Assembly (NCBI GenBank): GCA_910585235.1
Contig: CAJUCM010000020.1
Location: 1-35,567, forward strand
Source of the DNA: an uncultured Christensenella sp.
Lineage (GTDB): Bacteria > Bacillota > Clostridia > Christensenellales > Borkfalkiaceae
Length of the DNA stretch: 35,567 nucleotides
Reading direction: 5' to 3'
Position numbers and translations under genes: made by a program. Shown piece after piece: positions 6,654-15,650 of this stretch. How positions within the stretch are numbered: the stretch's first letter is position 1; every line of letters begins with the position of its first letter. A model generated the notes under the pieces. The model was not told the DNA's origin and searched no databases. It was given only the letters and a program-made list of their open reading frames with translations.

Positions 6654-8703
6654 CGGAGTTCTCCTTTTTGAGCTTCACGCGGTCGATAAACGCGTCCTCT
6701 TTGTTGAAGTTTGCGTTGCGGGCAAGAAATTCCTTTCTGCCCTCCACCTTATCGCCCATGAGCGTCGTGATCATGTTATCGGCGGCGACGGCGTCCTCGA
6801 TCGTCACCTGCGTCAGATTTCTGCGTTCGGGGTCCATCGTCGTTTTCCAAAGTTGTTCCGCGCTCATTTCACCGAGACCCTTATAGCGCTGGATGAGATA
6901 GCCCCTGCCGACCTTATCGATTTTCTCCTGCAACTCGTTGTCGTCGTAGGCGTATTCCTCTACGTTCCCGCCCTGCTTATATACTTTATAGAGGGGCGGC
7001 ATTCCGATATACACCTTGCCCGCGTTCACCAGCTCGCGCATATAGCGGAAGAAAAAGGTCAGAAGAATACAGCGGATATGAAATCCGTCCTGATCGGCGT
7101 CCGAAAGAATGATGACTTTATGGTAGTTGATCTTATCGAGATTGAAGTCGTTCCCGATCCCCGCGCCGAGCGCGGAAATGATCGTGCGGATCTCCTCGTT
7201 CGCAAGAACCTGATCGATCCGCTTTTTCTCCACGTTCAAGGGTTTTCCGCGAAGGGGCAGAATGGACTGGAACTGGCGAACGCGCGCCTGCTTCGCGGTT
7301 CCCCCCGCGGAATCCCCTTCCACGATAAAGAGTTCGTTTTCTTCGGGGTGTTTGCCCGTACAGGAGGCAAGTTTTCCGACGAGCGTCCAGGAGTCGATAC
7401 TGTTCTTCGCCCGCGCCGTATCCTTCGCCTGACGGGCGGCGATCCTTGCTTTCGCCGCGCCCTGCGCTTTTTTGACGATCTCGTCGAACGTCTTTTTGAA
7501 TTCCTTGTTCGCCGCGAGTTCGTGCAACCCCTCCGACGTACAGCCCTCAACGGGAGAACGTGCTTCGGGATTGCCGAGCTTCGTCTTGGTCTGCCCCTCG
7601 AACTGCACGTTCTTCATTTTGATGGAGAGGACCGCCGTCAGCCCCTCGCGGAAGTCGTCGCCGAGGAAGTTGGGGTCTTTTTCTTTGAGCGCTTTCGTCT
7701 CGCGCGCGTAGTCGTTGAGAACGCGCGTGATTCCCGCGCGGAAACCCATTTCGTGAAAACCGCCCTCAGGAGTCGGGATATTGTTGACGAACGAGAAGAG
7801 ATTTTCCGTATAGTCGGAAGTGTGCTGAATGGCAAACTCGACGAGAATGCCGTCCTTTTCCCCCTTGTAGTAGAGGGGCTTCGGATAGAGCTTTGCCTTG
7901 CCCTCGTTGAGGTGTACGACGAAATCGGAGATCCCGCCCTCGTAACAGTATGTGACGGAATAGGGCTGGGTCACGCCCATGAGGTCGAGCTGAACGTTCT
8001 CGTCGTCCTCCGCCTCGCCCTTGAACTCGTTCATCGTAATGCGCTCGTCCGTCAGCGTGATTTTCAGTCCCCTGTTGAGGAACGCAAGCTCGTTGAGGCG
8101 GTTCGAGATCGTCGAAAGCTGAAAATTCGTCGTGGCGAACACCTTTTCGTCCGGCATGAAATGCACGAACGTGCCGTGCTTGTCCGTTTTGCGCCCCAAG
8201 TCCTTTAACGGCGCGACGGGAACGCCCGACTCGTATTTATTCTTTTTTTCGTCGAAATAGGAATGAAATTCCATTTCGTAAATTTTCTTATTTTTATAGA
8301 CGCGGACTCTGAGCCACTTGGAGAGCGCGTTCGTGACCGACGCGCCGACGCCGTGCAGACCGCCCGAAAAAGAATAGTTATGCTCGTCGAATTTACCGCC
8401 CGCATGGAGCTGGGTAAACACGACCTGCACGCCCGAAACCTTGGTTTTCGGGTGAATGTCCGTGGGGATCCCGCGTCCGTTATCCTCTACGGATACGCTT
8501 CCGTCCTTATAGATCCGCACGTCGATCGAGTCGGCATAGCCGTTTGCCGCCTCGTCGATTGCGTTATCCACGATCTCCCAGAGGATATGATGCAATCCCT
8601 TCTGTCCCGTAGAACCGATATACATACCGGGGCGCAGACGCACGGCGTCTAAGCCTTCGAGGATCGTAATATCGTTCGCATTATAGTGTTGTTTTTCTTC
8701 CAT
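6640..8703 (-). CDS. parE: Type II topoisomerase subunit B, probably topoisomerase IV ParE
   Basis: A 687-residue GHKL ATPase/TOPRIM subunit. The ATP site shows WEIVDNAIDEA (Glu43 as general base, Asn47 for Mg), DNGRGIP (74-80) and GGLHGVGASVTNAL. The TOPRIM domain has ELFIVEGDSAGG, PLRGKPLNVEKKR and LSDADQDGFHIR, followed by QRYKGLGEMSAEQLW. DADQDG instead of DADVDG is common in the topoisomerase IV-like group of Clostridia. The ATG at 8703 has GAGGT about 5 bases upstream and follows a strong promoter; the extra upstream codons in frame lie over the promoter leader. First gene of a two-gene operon with the A subunit. Confidence 0.85.
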   Translation of the reverse strand: MEEKQHYNANDITILEGLDAVRLRPGMYIGSTGQKGLHHILWEIVDNAIDEAANGYADSIDVRIYKDGSVSVEDNGRGIPTDIHPKTKVSGVQVVFTQLHAGGKFDEHNYSFSGGLHGVGASVTNALSKWLRVRVYKNKKIYEMEFHSYFDEKKNKYESGVPVAPLKDLGRKTDKHGTFVHFMPDEKVFATTNFQLSTISNRLNELAFLNRGLKITLTDERITMNEFKGEAEDDENVQLDLMGVTQPYSVTYCYEGGISDFVVHLNEGKAKLYPKPLYYKGEKDGILVEFAIQHTSDYTENLFSFVNNIPTPEGGFHEMGFRAGITRVLNDYARETKALKEKDPNFLGDDFREGLTAVLSIKMKNVQFEGQTKTKLGNPEARSPVEGCTSEGLHELAANKEFKKTFDEIVKKAQGAAKARIAARQAKDTARAKNSIDSWTLVGKLASCTGKHPEENELFIVEGDSAGGTAKQARVRQFQSILPLRGKPLNVEKKRIDQVLANEEIRTIISALGAGIGNDFNLDKINYHKVIILSDADQDGFHIRCILLTFFFRYMRELVNAGKVYIGMPPLYKVYKQGGNVEEYAYDDNELQEKIDKVGRGYLIQRYKGLGEMSAEQLWKTTMDPERRNLTQVTIEDAVAADNMITTLMGDKVEGRKEFLARNANFNKEDAFIDRVKLKKENSDEEK

Positions 8704-8776
8704 ATGTACCTCATCAGGCAGGGTTTCCGAAAAAAATCGTATGCAAAAAATTGTGCCGAAAATATTCCGCTCCCAA

Positions 8777-8805
8777 ATTATACCATATATTGTGATTTTT
8801 GGCAA
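8777..8805 (-). promoter_or_regulatory. Topoisomerase operon promoter
   Basis: TTGCCA at 8800-8805, a 17-base spacer and TATAAT at 8777-8782 with TGG just before it (extended -10). It leaves a leader of about 65-70 bases before the ATG at 8703. Confidence 0.8.
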
Positions 8806-8863
8806 TCATTTTACACAATTTTGCATATATCGATCGGTTCAGGTCAATTTTTGACGGAATCGC

Positions 8864-8892
8864 AAAAAAATAACCGCTCCATGGGGAGCGGT
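8864..8892 (-). terminator. Terminator of the rimP-ribF operon
   Basis: Stem ACCGCTCC/GGAGCGGT (8873-8880 with 8885-8892, loop ATGG) followed on the minus strand by TTATTTTTTT. It lies 6 bases after the stop of the endonuclease IV-like gene. Confidence 0.88.
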
Positions 8893-8897
8893 CAAAA

Positions 8898-9752
8898 TTA
8901 CTTTGATTGAATTGAAAAATAGACCCGTTTCATTTCGGCGGCGTCCTCGGCTTGCGTCCCCGCCGATTCGCTCACGATATACGGCTCCAATTTCAACTCG
9001 TGCAGAACTTCGGCAAGCGGTCCGAACTCAGGACCGTACACTTTATCCTCAAACGTGAGATGTTTGATCTCCCCCTTTGCGCCGTACATGATCTTAGAAA
9101 AATGGACGTGAAAATTTTTCATTCTTTCATAGCCGAGTTTTTCGATCATGTAGGAAAGGCGGACGCGGTAGTCCTCCGCACGTTTCAACGAACCCTGTTC
9201 GCGGGCGTTTATATGCCCGAAATCGACGCAGGGCGTGAACACGGGATCGACGAGGCAGATCTCCGTGATCTCCTCCACCGTGCCGATCTGCGCCAATTTT
9301 CCCATCGTTTCGGGGCAGAACGTCAGATCCTGCAAATCGTTGAGATAGATATAATCCCTTAAAACTTTTACTCTGTCGAGCGTGCGCGCAAAGGCGACGC
9401 TCCTCGCTTCCTTCCCCTCGGTCGCGGGATGGAACACACAGCGCTTTCCCTGCATGAGTTTCAACGCCCTTGCGCTGTCGAGAACATAGCCGTAGGACTT
9501 TGCCGCCATCTCGTCGTCGGGGTTTGCAAGGTTGATAAAGTAGGGCGCGTGAACGGAAATTTCCACGCCCGCCTCATAAAACGCATCCCCGATCGAGATC
9601 GCCTTGCTCTCCGTCATGCGGACGCCCCGCCCGAACGAATATTCAAAGCAATCGAGCCCGCGCTCCTTGACAAACGTAGCCGATTCCTCGCTATGCGTAA
9701 ATCCCTCCGCATAAAAACTTTCCGAATTGCCGCTCGGTCCGAATTTGATCAT
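8898..9752 (-). CDS. Endonuclease IV-like TIM-barrel protein
   Basis: A 284-residue protein of the AP endonuclease 2 / xylose isomerase-like barrel family, close to endonuclease IV in length (about 285). Candidate metal ligands line up by eye with E. coli Nfo: His68 (HAPYFINLA), His108 (VFHPA), Glu148 (PETMG), Asp177 and His180 (VDFGH), His215 (HVHFSK), His231 and Glu262 (SESAG). The Asp that precedes the last His by two in Nfo is Ile here, so the trinuclear Zn site may be altered. It starts in an ATGA overlap with ribF. DNA repair at abasic sites is plausible, but a sugar-related role for this divergent member is possible. Confidence 0.75.
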   Translation of the reverse strand: MIKFGPSGNSESFYAEGFTHSEESATFVKERGLDCFEYSFGRGVRMTESKAISIGDAFYEAGVEISVHAPYFINLANPDDEMAAKSYGYVLDSARALKLMQGKRCVFHPATEGKEARSVAFARTLDRVKVLRDYIYLNDLQDLTFCPETMGKLAQIGTVEEITEICLVDPVFTPCVDFGHINAREQGSLKRAEDYRVRLSYMIEKLGYERMKNFHVHFSKIMYGAKGEIKHLTFEDKVYGPEFGPLAEVLHELKLEPYIVSESAGTQAEDAAEMKRVYFSIQSK

Positions 9753-10603
9753 ACTCTTGCAACGTCCTTTTCCAATTGTTTTTTTAATTCTTCTTCCGAA
9801 GAGAATTTCTGTACGGGACGAAGAAATTCCGTGGGATACACGCGCACCCGCGTTCCGTACAGATCCCCCGAAAATCCTTTGAGGTACGCTTCGACTTTCT
9901 TTTCCGCCACCCCGAACGTGGGGCGCGCGCCGAAGTTGACGATCGCGGGATAAGTCCCCGCCTCCGTTTCCGCATATCCGCCGTAAACCCCCTCCCTTAT
10001 GGGAAATTTCTCTTTGGGATAAGTGAGATTGAGCGTGGGAAAACCGTACGTCCGCCCGACTTCCCGCCCGTGTTCCACGATCCCCTCTACAAAGTAACCG
10101 GAACAGAGCAGACGGTTGACTTCCCGCATTCTCCCCCAGTTCAGCAATTCTCTGATTTTTCCGGAGGAGATTTTTTCTCCGTTTTCGCTTTTGAGCGGCA
10201 GAACGCTCACGGGGCAGGGCGCAAGCGCTTTCAGAAGCGCTGTCGTTCCCGCCGCTCCTTTTCCGAAACGGAAATCTTCGCCGCAAAACACCGCTTCGGC
10301 ATTCGCTCTCGCAAACAGATCTCCGATAAAATCTTCCGCCGAAGTATTTCTGAAATGTTCCGTAAACGAAAATTCCAGCACAAAACAAAATCCCGCGTCC
10401 GCGAAAATTTTTTCCCGCTCGGCAAAGGTGAAAATATCGCTCCCCGCCTTACAGCCCGAAATGCTCGTAAGCCCGACGGGCAGACCGGTTTTTTTTGCTT
10501 CCTGCAACAGAGCCATGTGTCCCGCGTGAAAGCCGTCGAACCCGCCCAAAAGAAGCGCGCAGGGCGCGGGATACCGTTCCTCTCCGCGCAAAACTTTCAG
10601 CAT
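9749..10603 (-). CDS. ribF: Bifunctional riboflavin kinase / FAD synthetase
   Basis: A 284-residue enzyme that phosphorylates riboflavin to FMN and then adenylylates it to FAD. The N-terminal nucleotidyltransferase domain shows LLGGFDGFHAGHMALL (the HxGH motif) and, further on, SSGKIRELL, the equivalent of the ISSTRIR motif. The C-terminal flavokinase domain (about 165-280) has GREVGRTYGFPTLNL and EGVYGGYAET. The start overlaps the truB stop by seven bases, the standard order in Firmicutes. Here the kinase itself is not under an FMN riboswitch; only the importer RibU in this window is. It ends in an ATGA overlap with the endonuclease IV-like gene. Confidence 0.93.
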   Translation of the reverse strand: MLKVLRGEERYPAPCALLLGGFDGFHAGHMALLQEAKKTGLPVGLTSISGCKAGSDIFTFAEREKIFADAGFCFVLEFSFTEHFRNTSAEDFIGDLFARANAEAVFCGEDFRFGKGAAGTTALLKALAPCPVSVLPLKSENGEKISSGKIRELLNWGRMREVNRLLCSGYFVEGIVEHGREVGRTYGFPTLNLTYPKEKFPIREGVYGGYAETEAGTYPAIVNFGARPTFGVAEKKVEAYLKGFSGDLYGTRVRVYPTEFLRPVQKFSSEEELKKQLEKDVARV

Positions 10604-11430
10604 AACTTTTTCACCGCCTTCGCAAATCCGTCCGTGACGCTTGCGATCCCGTAAAATTTACCGCGGCGGTAGAGTTTATAGAACCCGTCCGCGCACTCGA
10701 TGCGCTCCGAAAGTCCGTTGAACACCCGATCGCTCTCCAAATCGAGTACGGGATAGGGAAGCACCTCCTCCGTGGGAATGAGGTATTGCCCGATATTTTC
10801 CGCGGTCAGCCTTTCGAGCGAAACGGCGCTCTCCAAAGTAAAGATGCCGCTTGCCGTACGTTCCAATCTGCTCATATAAGCATACGTTCCGAGGTTTGCC
10901 GCAATGTCGCGGGCGAGCGCGCGGATATAGGTGCCGCTCCCGCAGACGATCTCGAACGCAAATTCGTCGGGCGCGGTCTGTTCCGTCAGACGAAAGGAAA
11001 ATATTTCCACCTCTTTGGGCGCAAGCTCCACCTGCTTGCCCGCGCGCGCCAAATTATAACTTCTCACGCCGTTCACGCTCTTCGCGCTGTATGCGGGCGG
11101 GATCTGCATGATTTTTCCCGTAAGGGACGGGAGCGCGTTTTCGATCTCCCGAAAGGACGGGATATTTCCCTTAAATTCTTTTTCTCCCTCGCCGTCGAGC
11201 GTTTCCGTCGTCACGCCGAAGCGGAACCGCGCAAGGTACGTCTTTTTCTTGTCCGAAAAATAATCGAAGAGACGGCAGGCGTTTCCGATCGCCACGGGCA
11301 ACACGCCCGAAGCAAGCGGATCGAGCGTTCCCATATGACCCGCGGGCGTTTTGGCAAGCCGTTTAATGCGGTTTACGGCAAAGGCGGACGACACGCCCGT
11401 CTCTTTATTCACGTTGATAAAACCCGTCAT
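10597..11430 (-). CDS. truB: tRNA pseudouridine-55 synthase
   Basis: A 277-residue enzyme that isomerises U55 in the T loop of tRNAs. The catalytic motif GHMGTLDPLASGVLP carries the nucleophilic Asp, near residue 37. KKTYLARFRFGVTTETLDGEG and the block GSGTYIRALARDIA are the other family signatures. The C-terminal part resembles a short PUA-like extension (GLSERIECADGFYKLYRRGKFYGIA). The ATG has GGAGACGG about 5 bases upstream and lies 15 bases after nrnA. Its place between nrnA and ribF is the normal Firmicutes order. Confidence 0.94.
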   Translation of the reverse strand: MTGFINVNKETGVSSAFAVNRIKRLAKTPAGHMGTLDPLASGVLPVAIGNACRLFDYFSDKKKTYLARFRFGVTTETLDGEGEKEFKGNIPSFREIENALPSLTGKIMQIPPAYSAKSVNGVRSYNLARAGKQVELAPKEVEIFSFRLTEQTAPDEFAFEIVCGSGTYIRALARDIAANLGTYAYMSRLERTASGIFTLESAVSLERLTAENIGQYLIPTEEVLPYPVLDLESDRVFNGLSERIECADGFYKLYRRGKFYGIASVTDGFAKAVKKLC

Positions 11431-11445
11431 CTTAACCGTCTCCGC

Positions 11446-12405
11446 TCAAAGCCTCTGCCAGACCGCGTACCTGATTTTATCGACGACCTCTTCCTCTTCG
11501 CCGAACAGAACGCAACCGCTCGCGAGAATATGCCCGCCGCCGCCGAACACGCCCGCCGTCTCGTTCACGTTCACCTTGCCTTTGGAACGGAACGAAACTT
11601 TGTACTGACCCTTTTTCACTTCGAGAATGCACACGCTGACTTCCGTCTTTTCTATGGTAAGTCCGAAATCCACAAGCCCCTCGGTCGCATCCGACTTCAA
11701 ACCGAATTCGTTCAAAAGGGATTGCGGAACGACGACGATCGTGAGCGCGTCGTCGAGCAGAAAGCGGAGACGGGAGAGCGCTTTCAGAAAGAACTGCGCG
11801 CGGGGACGCGACTGTTTTTTCATCGCCTCGTAATAAATACGGTTCACGTCCGCGCCCGCGTCGGCAACGTCGCCCGCCGCGCGGAAAGAATCCCCGTTGA
11901 CGTCGCTGTGCGAAAACCCCCCCGAATCGGTGATCATGCCCGTCATGAGCGCCTCGGCGATCTCCTTGGTAAACGTGACGCCAAGTTCTTTGATGAGTTC
12001 CGCAATATTTTCGCAGTTGCTCGCACGGTCCCTCACAAAGTTGTATTTACAGTAGTTCGTATTCGAGATGTGGTGATCGACGTTGACGGTGATCTTATGT
12101 TTTATGCCCGCAAGAAAAGTATCGCGGAGCATTCCGAGCCGCGATTCGTTGCTCGAATCGACGCAGATAAATAATTCCGCGTCGAACGTGGGCGCGTTTT
12201 TGATTTCCTTCACGCCGCCGAGGTAGGAAAAACGGTCGGGGACCGCGCCTTCGTTCAACACCTCGTTTCGGATTCCGAGTAAAGAAAGAGCGCGGGAGAG
12301 CGCTATTGCGCTCCCGATCGCGTCGCCGTCGGGGCGCATATGCGTAAATATCACCGCGCTTTTGCTCTTTTTCAGAACGTTTGCAATTTCTTTGAGTGAG
12401 TTCAT
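11446..12405 (-). CDS. nrnA: DHH-family nanoRNase/pAp phosphatase
   Basis: A 319-residue DHH/DHHA1 phosphoesterase. Motifs in order are FTHMRPDGDAIGS (motif I), FICVDSS (II), VNVDHHISN with the DHH triad, and the DHHA1 loop GVFGGGGHILASG near the C-terminus, which binds the substrate. NrnA degrades 2-5-nucleotide RNAs and dephosphorylates pAp; in some relatives c-di-AMP-derived pApA is the main substrate. There is no PAS/GGDEF extension, so it is not a GdpP. The ATG directly follows the rbfA TGA, with AAGGA inside the end of rbfA. The gene sits in the translation operon between rbfA and truB, as in most Clostridia. Confidence 0.92.
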   Translation of the reverse strand: MNSLKEIANVLKKSKSAVIFTHMRPDGDAIGSAIALSRALSLLGIRNEVLNEGAVPDRFSYLGGVKEIKNAPTFDAELFICVDSSNESRLGMLRDTFLAGIKHKITVNVDHHISNTNYCKYNFVRDRASNCENIAELIKELGVTFTKEIAEALMTGMITDSGGFSHSDVNGDSFRAAGDVADAGADVNRIYYEAMKKQSRPRAQFFLKALSRLRFLLDDALTIVVVPQSLLNEFGLKSDATEGLVDFGLTIEKTEVSVCILEVKKGQYKVSFRSKGKVNVNETAGVFGGGGHILASGCVLFGEEEEVVDKIRYAVWQRL

Positions 12406-12771
12406 TCAGTCGTCCTTATGCTCGTGCAGACCGGAAAAGAGCGCATCCATTTTAGAGCCGTATTCCATGCTCGAATCGCGCACGAACGTGAGTTGCGGAA
12501 CGGTGCGCGTGCGCATGACGAGCGAGAGTTCGTGACGGATAAAGCCCGCGTTTTCCGCAATGACCGAAAACGAACGCTCCTCCTCTTCCTTGGTCTTCGC
12601 CAAAATACTGATATAAATTTTCGCCGTCTTGAAGTCGGGCGCAACGTCCGCCGCCGTCACGGAGATGATCCCTTTAAGCTCCGGCTCTTTGTTTTTGAGC
12701 GCACCCGCGATGACGGAGGATATTTCCTTTCTGTACTCGCTGTCAACGCGGTCGTTTCTCTGCCCTTTCAT
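12406..12771 (-). CDS. rbfA: 30S ribosome-binding factor RbfA
   Basis: A 121-residue KH-fold protein that binds free 30S subunits and helps 17S-to-16S rRNA maturation and cold adaptation. Typical features are the N-terminal DRVDSEYRKEISSVIAGAL, the central VAPDFKTAKIYISILAKT and the C-terminal VPQLTFVRDSSMEYGSKM. The ATG at 12771 overlaps the infB TGA (ATGA). An in-frame extension upstream lies inside infB and has no family similarity, so I left it out. Its length is usual. Confidence 0.93.
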   Translation of the reverse strand: MKGQRNDRVDSEYRKEISSVIAGALKNKEPELKGIISVTAADVAPDFKTAKIYISILAKTKEEEERSFSVIAENAGFIRHELSLVMRTRTVPQLTFVRDSSMEYGSKMDALFSGLHEHKDD

Positions 12772-15326
12772 GCCCGTTTCACTTCCTCGATGAGATAGCA
12801 TTCGATAAAGTCGCCGATCTTGATTTCGTTGAATCCCTCGATCGCACAGCCGCATTCCATACCGGAAGTGACTTCTTTCGCGTCGTCCTTAAAGCGTTTG
12901 AGCTGTTTGACGCCGCCCTCGACGATCATTACGTTGTCGCGGTAAATCCTCAGCTTGCCGCCGCGGACGAGCTTGCCCTCGGTCACATAGCAACCTGCGA
13001 CCGTGCCCACGCCCGTGATGTTGAACGTCTGCTTGACCTCCGCTTTGCCCATGTAAATTTCCTGATACTTGGGCGAGAGCATTCCGTTCAGAGCGGATTC
13101 CATATCGTCCAAAAGCTCGTAGATAATGCGGTACTGCCTGACGTCTACATGGGAGCGTTCGGCAAGCGTCTTTGCCTTGCTGTCGGGACGCACGTTGAAG
13201 CCGATGATCATTGCCTTTGCCGATTCCGCCAGCATGACGTCGCTCTCGTTGACCGCGCCCGCCGCCGCGTGAAGGATCTTGATCTCCACTTCTTCGTTGG
13301 AAAGTTTTTGAAGCGACGCTTTGAGCGCCTCGACCGAACCCTGCACGTCCGCCTTGACGATGAGGTTGAACGCCTTTTTCGCGTCCGACTCCGCCTGTTT
13401 GAAGAAATCGTCCACAGAGAGTTTCTGCGTCTCCTTGACCATGGATTCGCGCAAATGCGTTTTTCTCTCTTCCTGCACTTTCTTCATGAGGGACTGATCG
13501 ACGGCGTAAATTCCGTCGCCCGCGTTGGGAACGTCTTCAAGCCCTAAAACGGAGACCGCCATGGAGGGACCCGCCTCTTTGACCATTTTACCTTTGTCGT
13601 CGAACATGGCGCGGACTCTGCCCATCGTCATGCCGGAAATGAGATTGTCGCCCGTGTGGAGCGTTCCGTTCTGCACGAGCACGCTCGCCATGGGACCCTT
13701 GCCCTTGTCGAGTTTCGCCTCGATGACGACGCCGCGCGCCTCGCGGTCGGGATTCGCTTTGAGTTCGTTCATCTCCGCCTGCAAGTAAATATTTTCAAGA
13801 AGCGCGTCGATCCCCTCGCCAGTCTTTGCGGACACGGGCACGACGATCACGTCGCCGCCCCACTCTTCGGGGACGAGTCCGTGATTCAAAAGCCCCTGCT
13901 TGACCTTGTCGGGCTCCGCCTGCGGTTTATCCATTTTGTTCATGGCGACGATGATGGGAACCTCCGCCGCCTTCGCGTGATTGATCGCCTCCACCGTCTG
14001 CGGCATGATGCCGTCGTCCGCGGCGACGACGAGAACCACGATGTCCGTGATCTTCGCGCCGCGCGCACGCATCGCCGTGAACGCCTCGTGACCGGGCGTA
14101 TCGATAAAGGTGATCTGCTTGCCCTCCGAAAGGGTCACGGTGTATGCGCCGATACTCTGGGTAATGCCGCCCGCTTCCCCCGCCGTCACGTTCGTCGAAC
14201 GGATCTTATCGAGAAGGGAAGTCTTGCCGTGGTCAACGTGACCCATGACGGTCACGACGGGCGCACGGGTGACGGTGTTTTCGCTCTCGTCCGCGCCGTG
14301 CTCTTCAATGAGCGTCTCCTCCGCCGTCTTGGCGGGCTTATATTCGAGATCGATACCGAGTTCCAGCGCGATATATGCCGCGTTGTCGTAATCGATCGAT
14401 TCGTTGACCGTCTTCATAACGCCCTCTTTGAAGAGGCGTTTCGTGATCTCCACAGCGGAAATGCCGAGTTTTTCGGAGAGTTCCTTGATGGGAATTTCCT
14501 TGCTCGTCACGACCGCGTGTTCGATCTTGATGGTCTGCGATTCCTTCTTCTGATTCTTTTTTCCGAAGCGCGCTTTGCGGTAGCCGCTCTTATCCTCGTC
14601 GAAGTCGTTTACGTCCGCTCCCTGCTGACGGATCAGCGCGCGCTTGTTGACGGGGCGGCGCTCGACGTACGTCTTTTCAAACTTCTTCGGCGCGTCTCTC
14701 CTCTGCGTGGGAGGGGGAGGCGGGGGCGCCGCGGGCGTGCGCAATCCGCCCATGGGACGGGGCGGTCTTTGAAAACTGCCCGCGCCCTGCGGACGCTGCG
14801 CGTTAAAGGGAGGACGCGCACCCGGCGTGCGGGGCGCACCCGCTCCTTGCTGGCGCGAAGGAATATAGGTGTTTCTCTGTCCGTTTACGGGAGGTCTCGG
14901 CGCGCCGCTCTTCTGTGCGCCGACGCCGCCTGCGGGACGGTAAACGTTCGCGGAGGCGGGCTGTTGGGGAGCTTTATTGACGGGCGCGGGCGCAGGCGAA
15001 GGCGCGGGAGCCGCCGCGGGCTTTTCTTCCGCCGCAGGCGCTTCTGTTTTGAGTTCCTCTTCCTTTTGAACCGCTTTCTTCTTTTCCTCTTCCGCTTTGA
15101 GCAAAGCCGCCTCTTCCGCCGCTTTTCTCTCCGCCTCCTCTTTGAGGCGCGCCGCTTCCTCCGCCGCTCTCGCCTCTTCCTCGGCGCGTTTTTCGGCTTG
15201 CATTTCGCCGAGCCGTTTCAGAAGCGCGGAGATATTTTTTTCATTGTTCGCGATTTTTTTGGTAATTGCGCCCGCACCCTTCTCGCCGAGCAGAGAATTT
15301 AATTTTTCGATAATGTCAACTGCCAT
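12768..15326 (-). CDS. infB: Translation initiation factor IF-2
   Basis: An 852-residue GTPase that brings initiator tRNA to the ribosome. The N-terminus is long and low complexity: an Ala/Glu/Lys coiled-coil-like part (about 40-95) and a Pro/Ala/Arg-rich part with a run of six prolines (201-206). An IF2_N module follows (about 273-332, KEIPIKELSEKLGISAVEI). The G domain starts with GHVDHGKT (362-369), then DTPGHEAF and NKMD. C-terminal domains end at YLIEEVKRA. The start ATG is 3 bases after the L7Ae stop. The basic, proline-rich N-terminus varies strongly between species and is not needed for recognition. Confidence 0.96.
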   Translation of the reverse strand: MAVDIIEKLNSLLGEKGAGAITKKIANNEKNISALLKRLGEMQAEKRAEEEARAAEEAARLKEEAERKAAEEAALLKAEEEKKKAVQKEEELKTEAPAAEEKPAAAPAPSPAPAPVNKAPQQPASANVYRPAGGVGAQKSGAPRPPVNGQRNTYIPSRQQGAGAPRTPGARPPFNAQRPQGAGSFQRPPRPMGGLRTPAAPPPPPPTQRRDAPKKFEKTYVERRPVNKRALIRQQGADVNDFDEDKSGYRKARFGKKNQKKESQTIKIEHAVVTSKEIPIKELSEKLGISAVEITKRLFKEGVMKTVNESIDYDNAAYIALELGIDLEYKPAKTAEETLIEEHGADESENTVTRAPVVTVMGHVDHGKTSLLDKIRSTNVTAGEAGGITQSIGAYTVTLSEGKQITFIDTPGHEAFTAMRARGAKITDIVVLVVAADDGIMPQTVEAINHAKAAEVPIIVAMNKMDKPQAEPDKVKQGLLNHGLVPEEWGGDVIVVPVSAKTGEGIDALLENIYLQAEMNELKANPDREARGVVIEAKLDKGKGPMASVLVQNGTLHTGDNLISGMTMGRVRAMFDDKGKMVKEAGPSMAVSVLGLEDVPNAGDGIYAVDQSLMKKVQEERKTHLRESMVKETQKLSVDDFFKQAESDAKKAFNLIVKADVQGSVEALKASLQKLSNEEVEIKILHAAAGAVNESDVMLAESAKAMIIGFNVRPDSKAKTLAERSHVDVRQYRIIYELLDDMESALNGMLSPKYQEIYMGKAEVKQTFNITGVGTVAGCYVTEGKLVRGGKLRIYRDNVMIVEGGVKQLKRFKDDAKEVTSGMECGCAIEGFNEIKIGDFIECYLIEEVKRA

Positions 15327-15329
15327 ATT

Positions 15330-15650
15330 TTACCCGATTACTCCTTCGATCGAAATACCTTGTTCGCCCGCCTCGCGCAAGATAGCGCCCGCGAGCGAGG
15401 GATCTTTGATAGCGATCACTTTACAGCCCTCGCGCTTAACGAGCGCGCCCAAGCCCTCTATGACGATGAGAGGGCAGGCAAACCGTTCGCTCAGTTTGCG
15501 GGCTTGTTTGTGGGAATTTTTCGCCGCGCCCCCGTCGAGAAGCAGACAGCATACTCCCTTTTTTAACGTTTCGATGGAATTTAACCCCAGCACGGCGCTT
15601 CCCGCACGGAGCGAAAATCCAAGATACGCTTCAATCTTGTTTGTGCCCAC
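15330..15650 (-). CDS. L7Ae-family ribosomal-like RNA-binding protein (YlxQ-like)
   Basis: A 106-residue protein with the L7Ae/L30e/S12e/Gadd45 fold, known as YlxQ in Bacillus. Signatures are IEAYLGFSLRAGSAVLG near the start and CCLLLDGGAAKNSHKQARKL, with the RNA-binding Asn-Ser-His region. I placed the start at the GTG at 15650: GAGGAA lies 4 bases upstream, and the reading gives the usual N-terminus (GTNKIEAYLGF). It overlaps the ylxR gene by 20 bases. Family members bind kink-turn RNA; the cellular role in bacteria is poorly known. Confidence 0.88.
   Translation of the reverse strand: MGTNKIEAYLGFSLRAGSAVLGLNSIETLKKGVCCLLLDGGAAKNSHKQARKLSERFACPLIVIEGLGALVKREGCKVIAIKDPSLAGAILREAGEQGISIEGVIG

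Noticed and set aside
6550..8208. 552-codon open frame on the plus strand over the topoisomerase B gene
   Set aside because: It is antisense to parE, has no ribosome binding site or family motif, and arises from the codon bias of the GC-rich coding strand.
4236..8703. Gyrase (GyrA/GyrB) assignment for the topoisomerase pair
   Set aside because: No canonical GyrA box in the pinwheel, and DADQDG in TOPRIM as in topoisomerase IV-like proteins; not fully excluded.
9753..10388. Longer N-terminus for the endonuclease IV-like gene
   Set aside because: It would overlap all of the ribF C-terminal domain in another frame; the ATGA-coupled ATG at 9752 gives the normal barrel start.
13656..15302. 548-codon plus-strand open frame opposite infB
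   Set aside because: It owes its length to the Ala/Glu/Pro-rich N-terminus of IF-2 read backwards; no motif.
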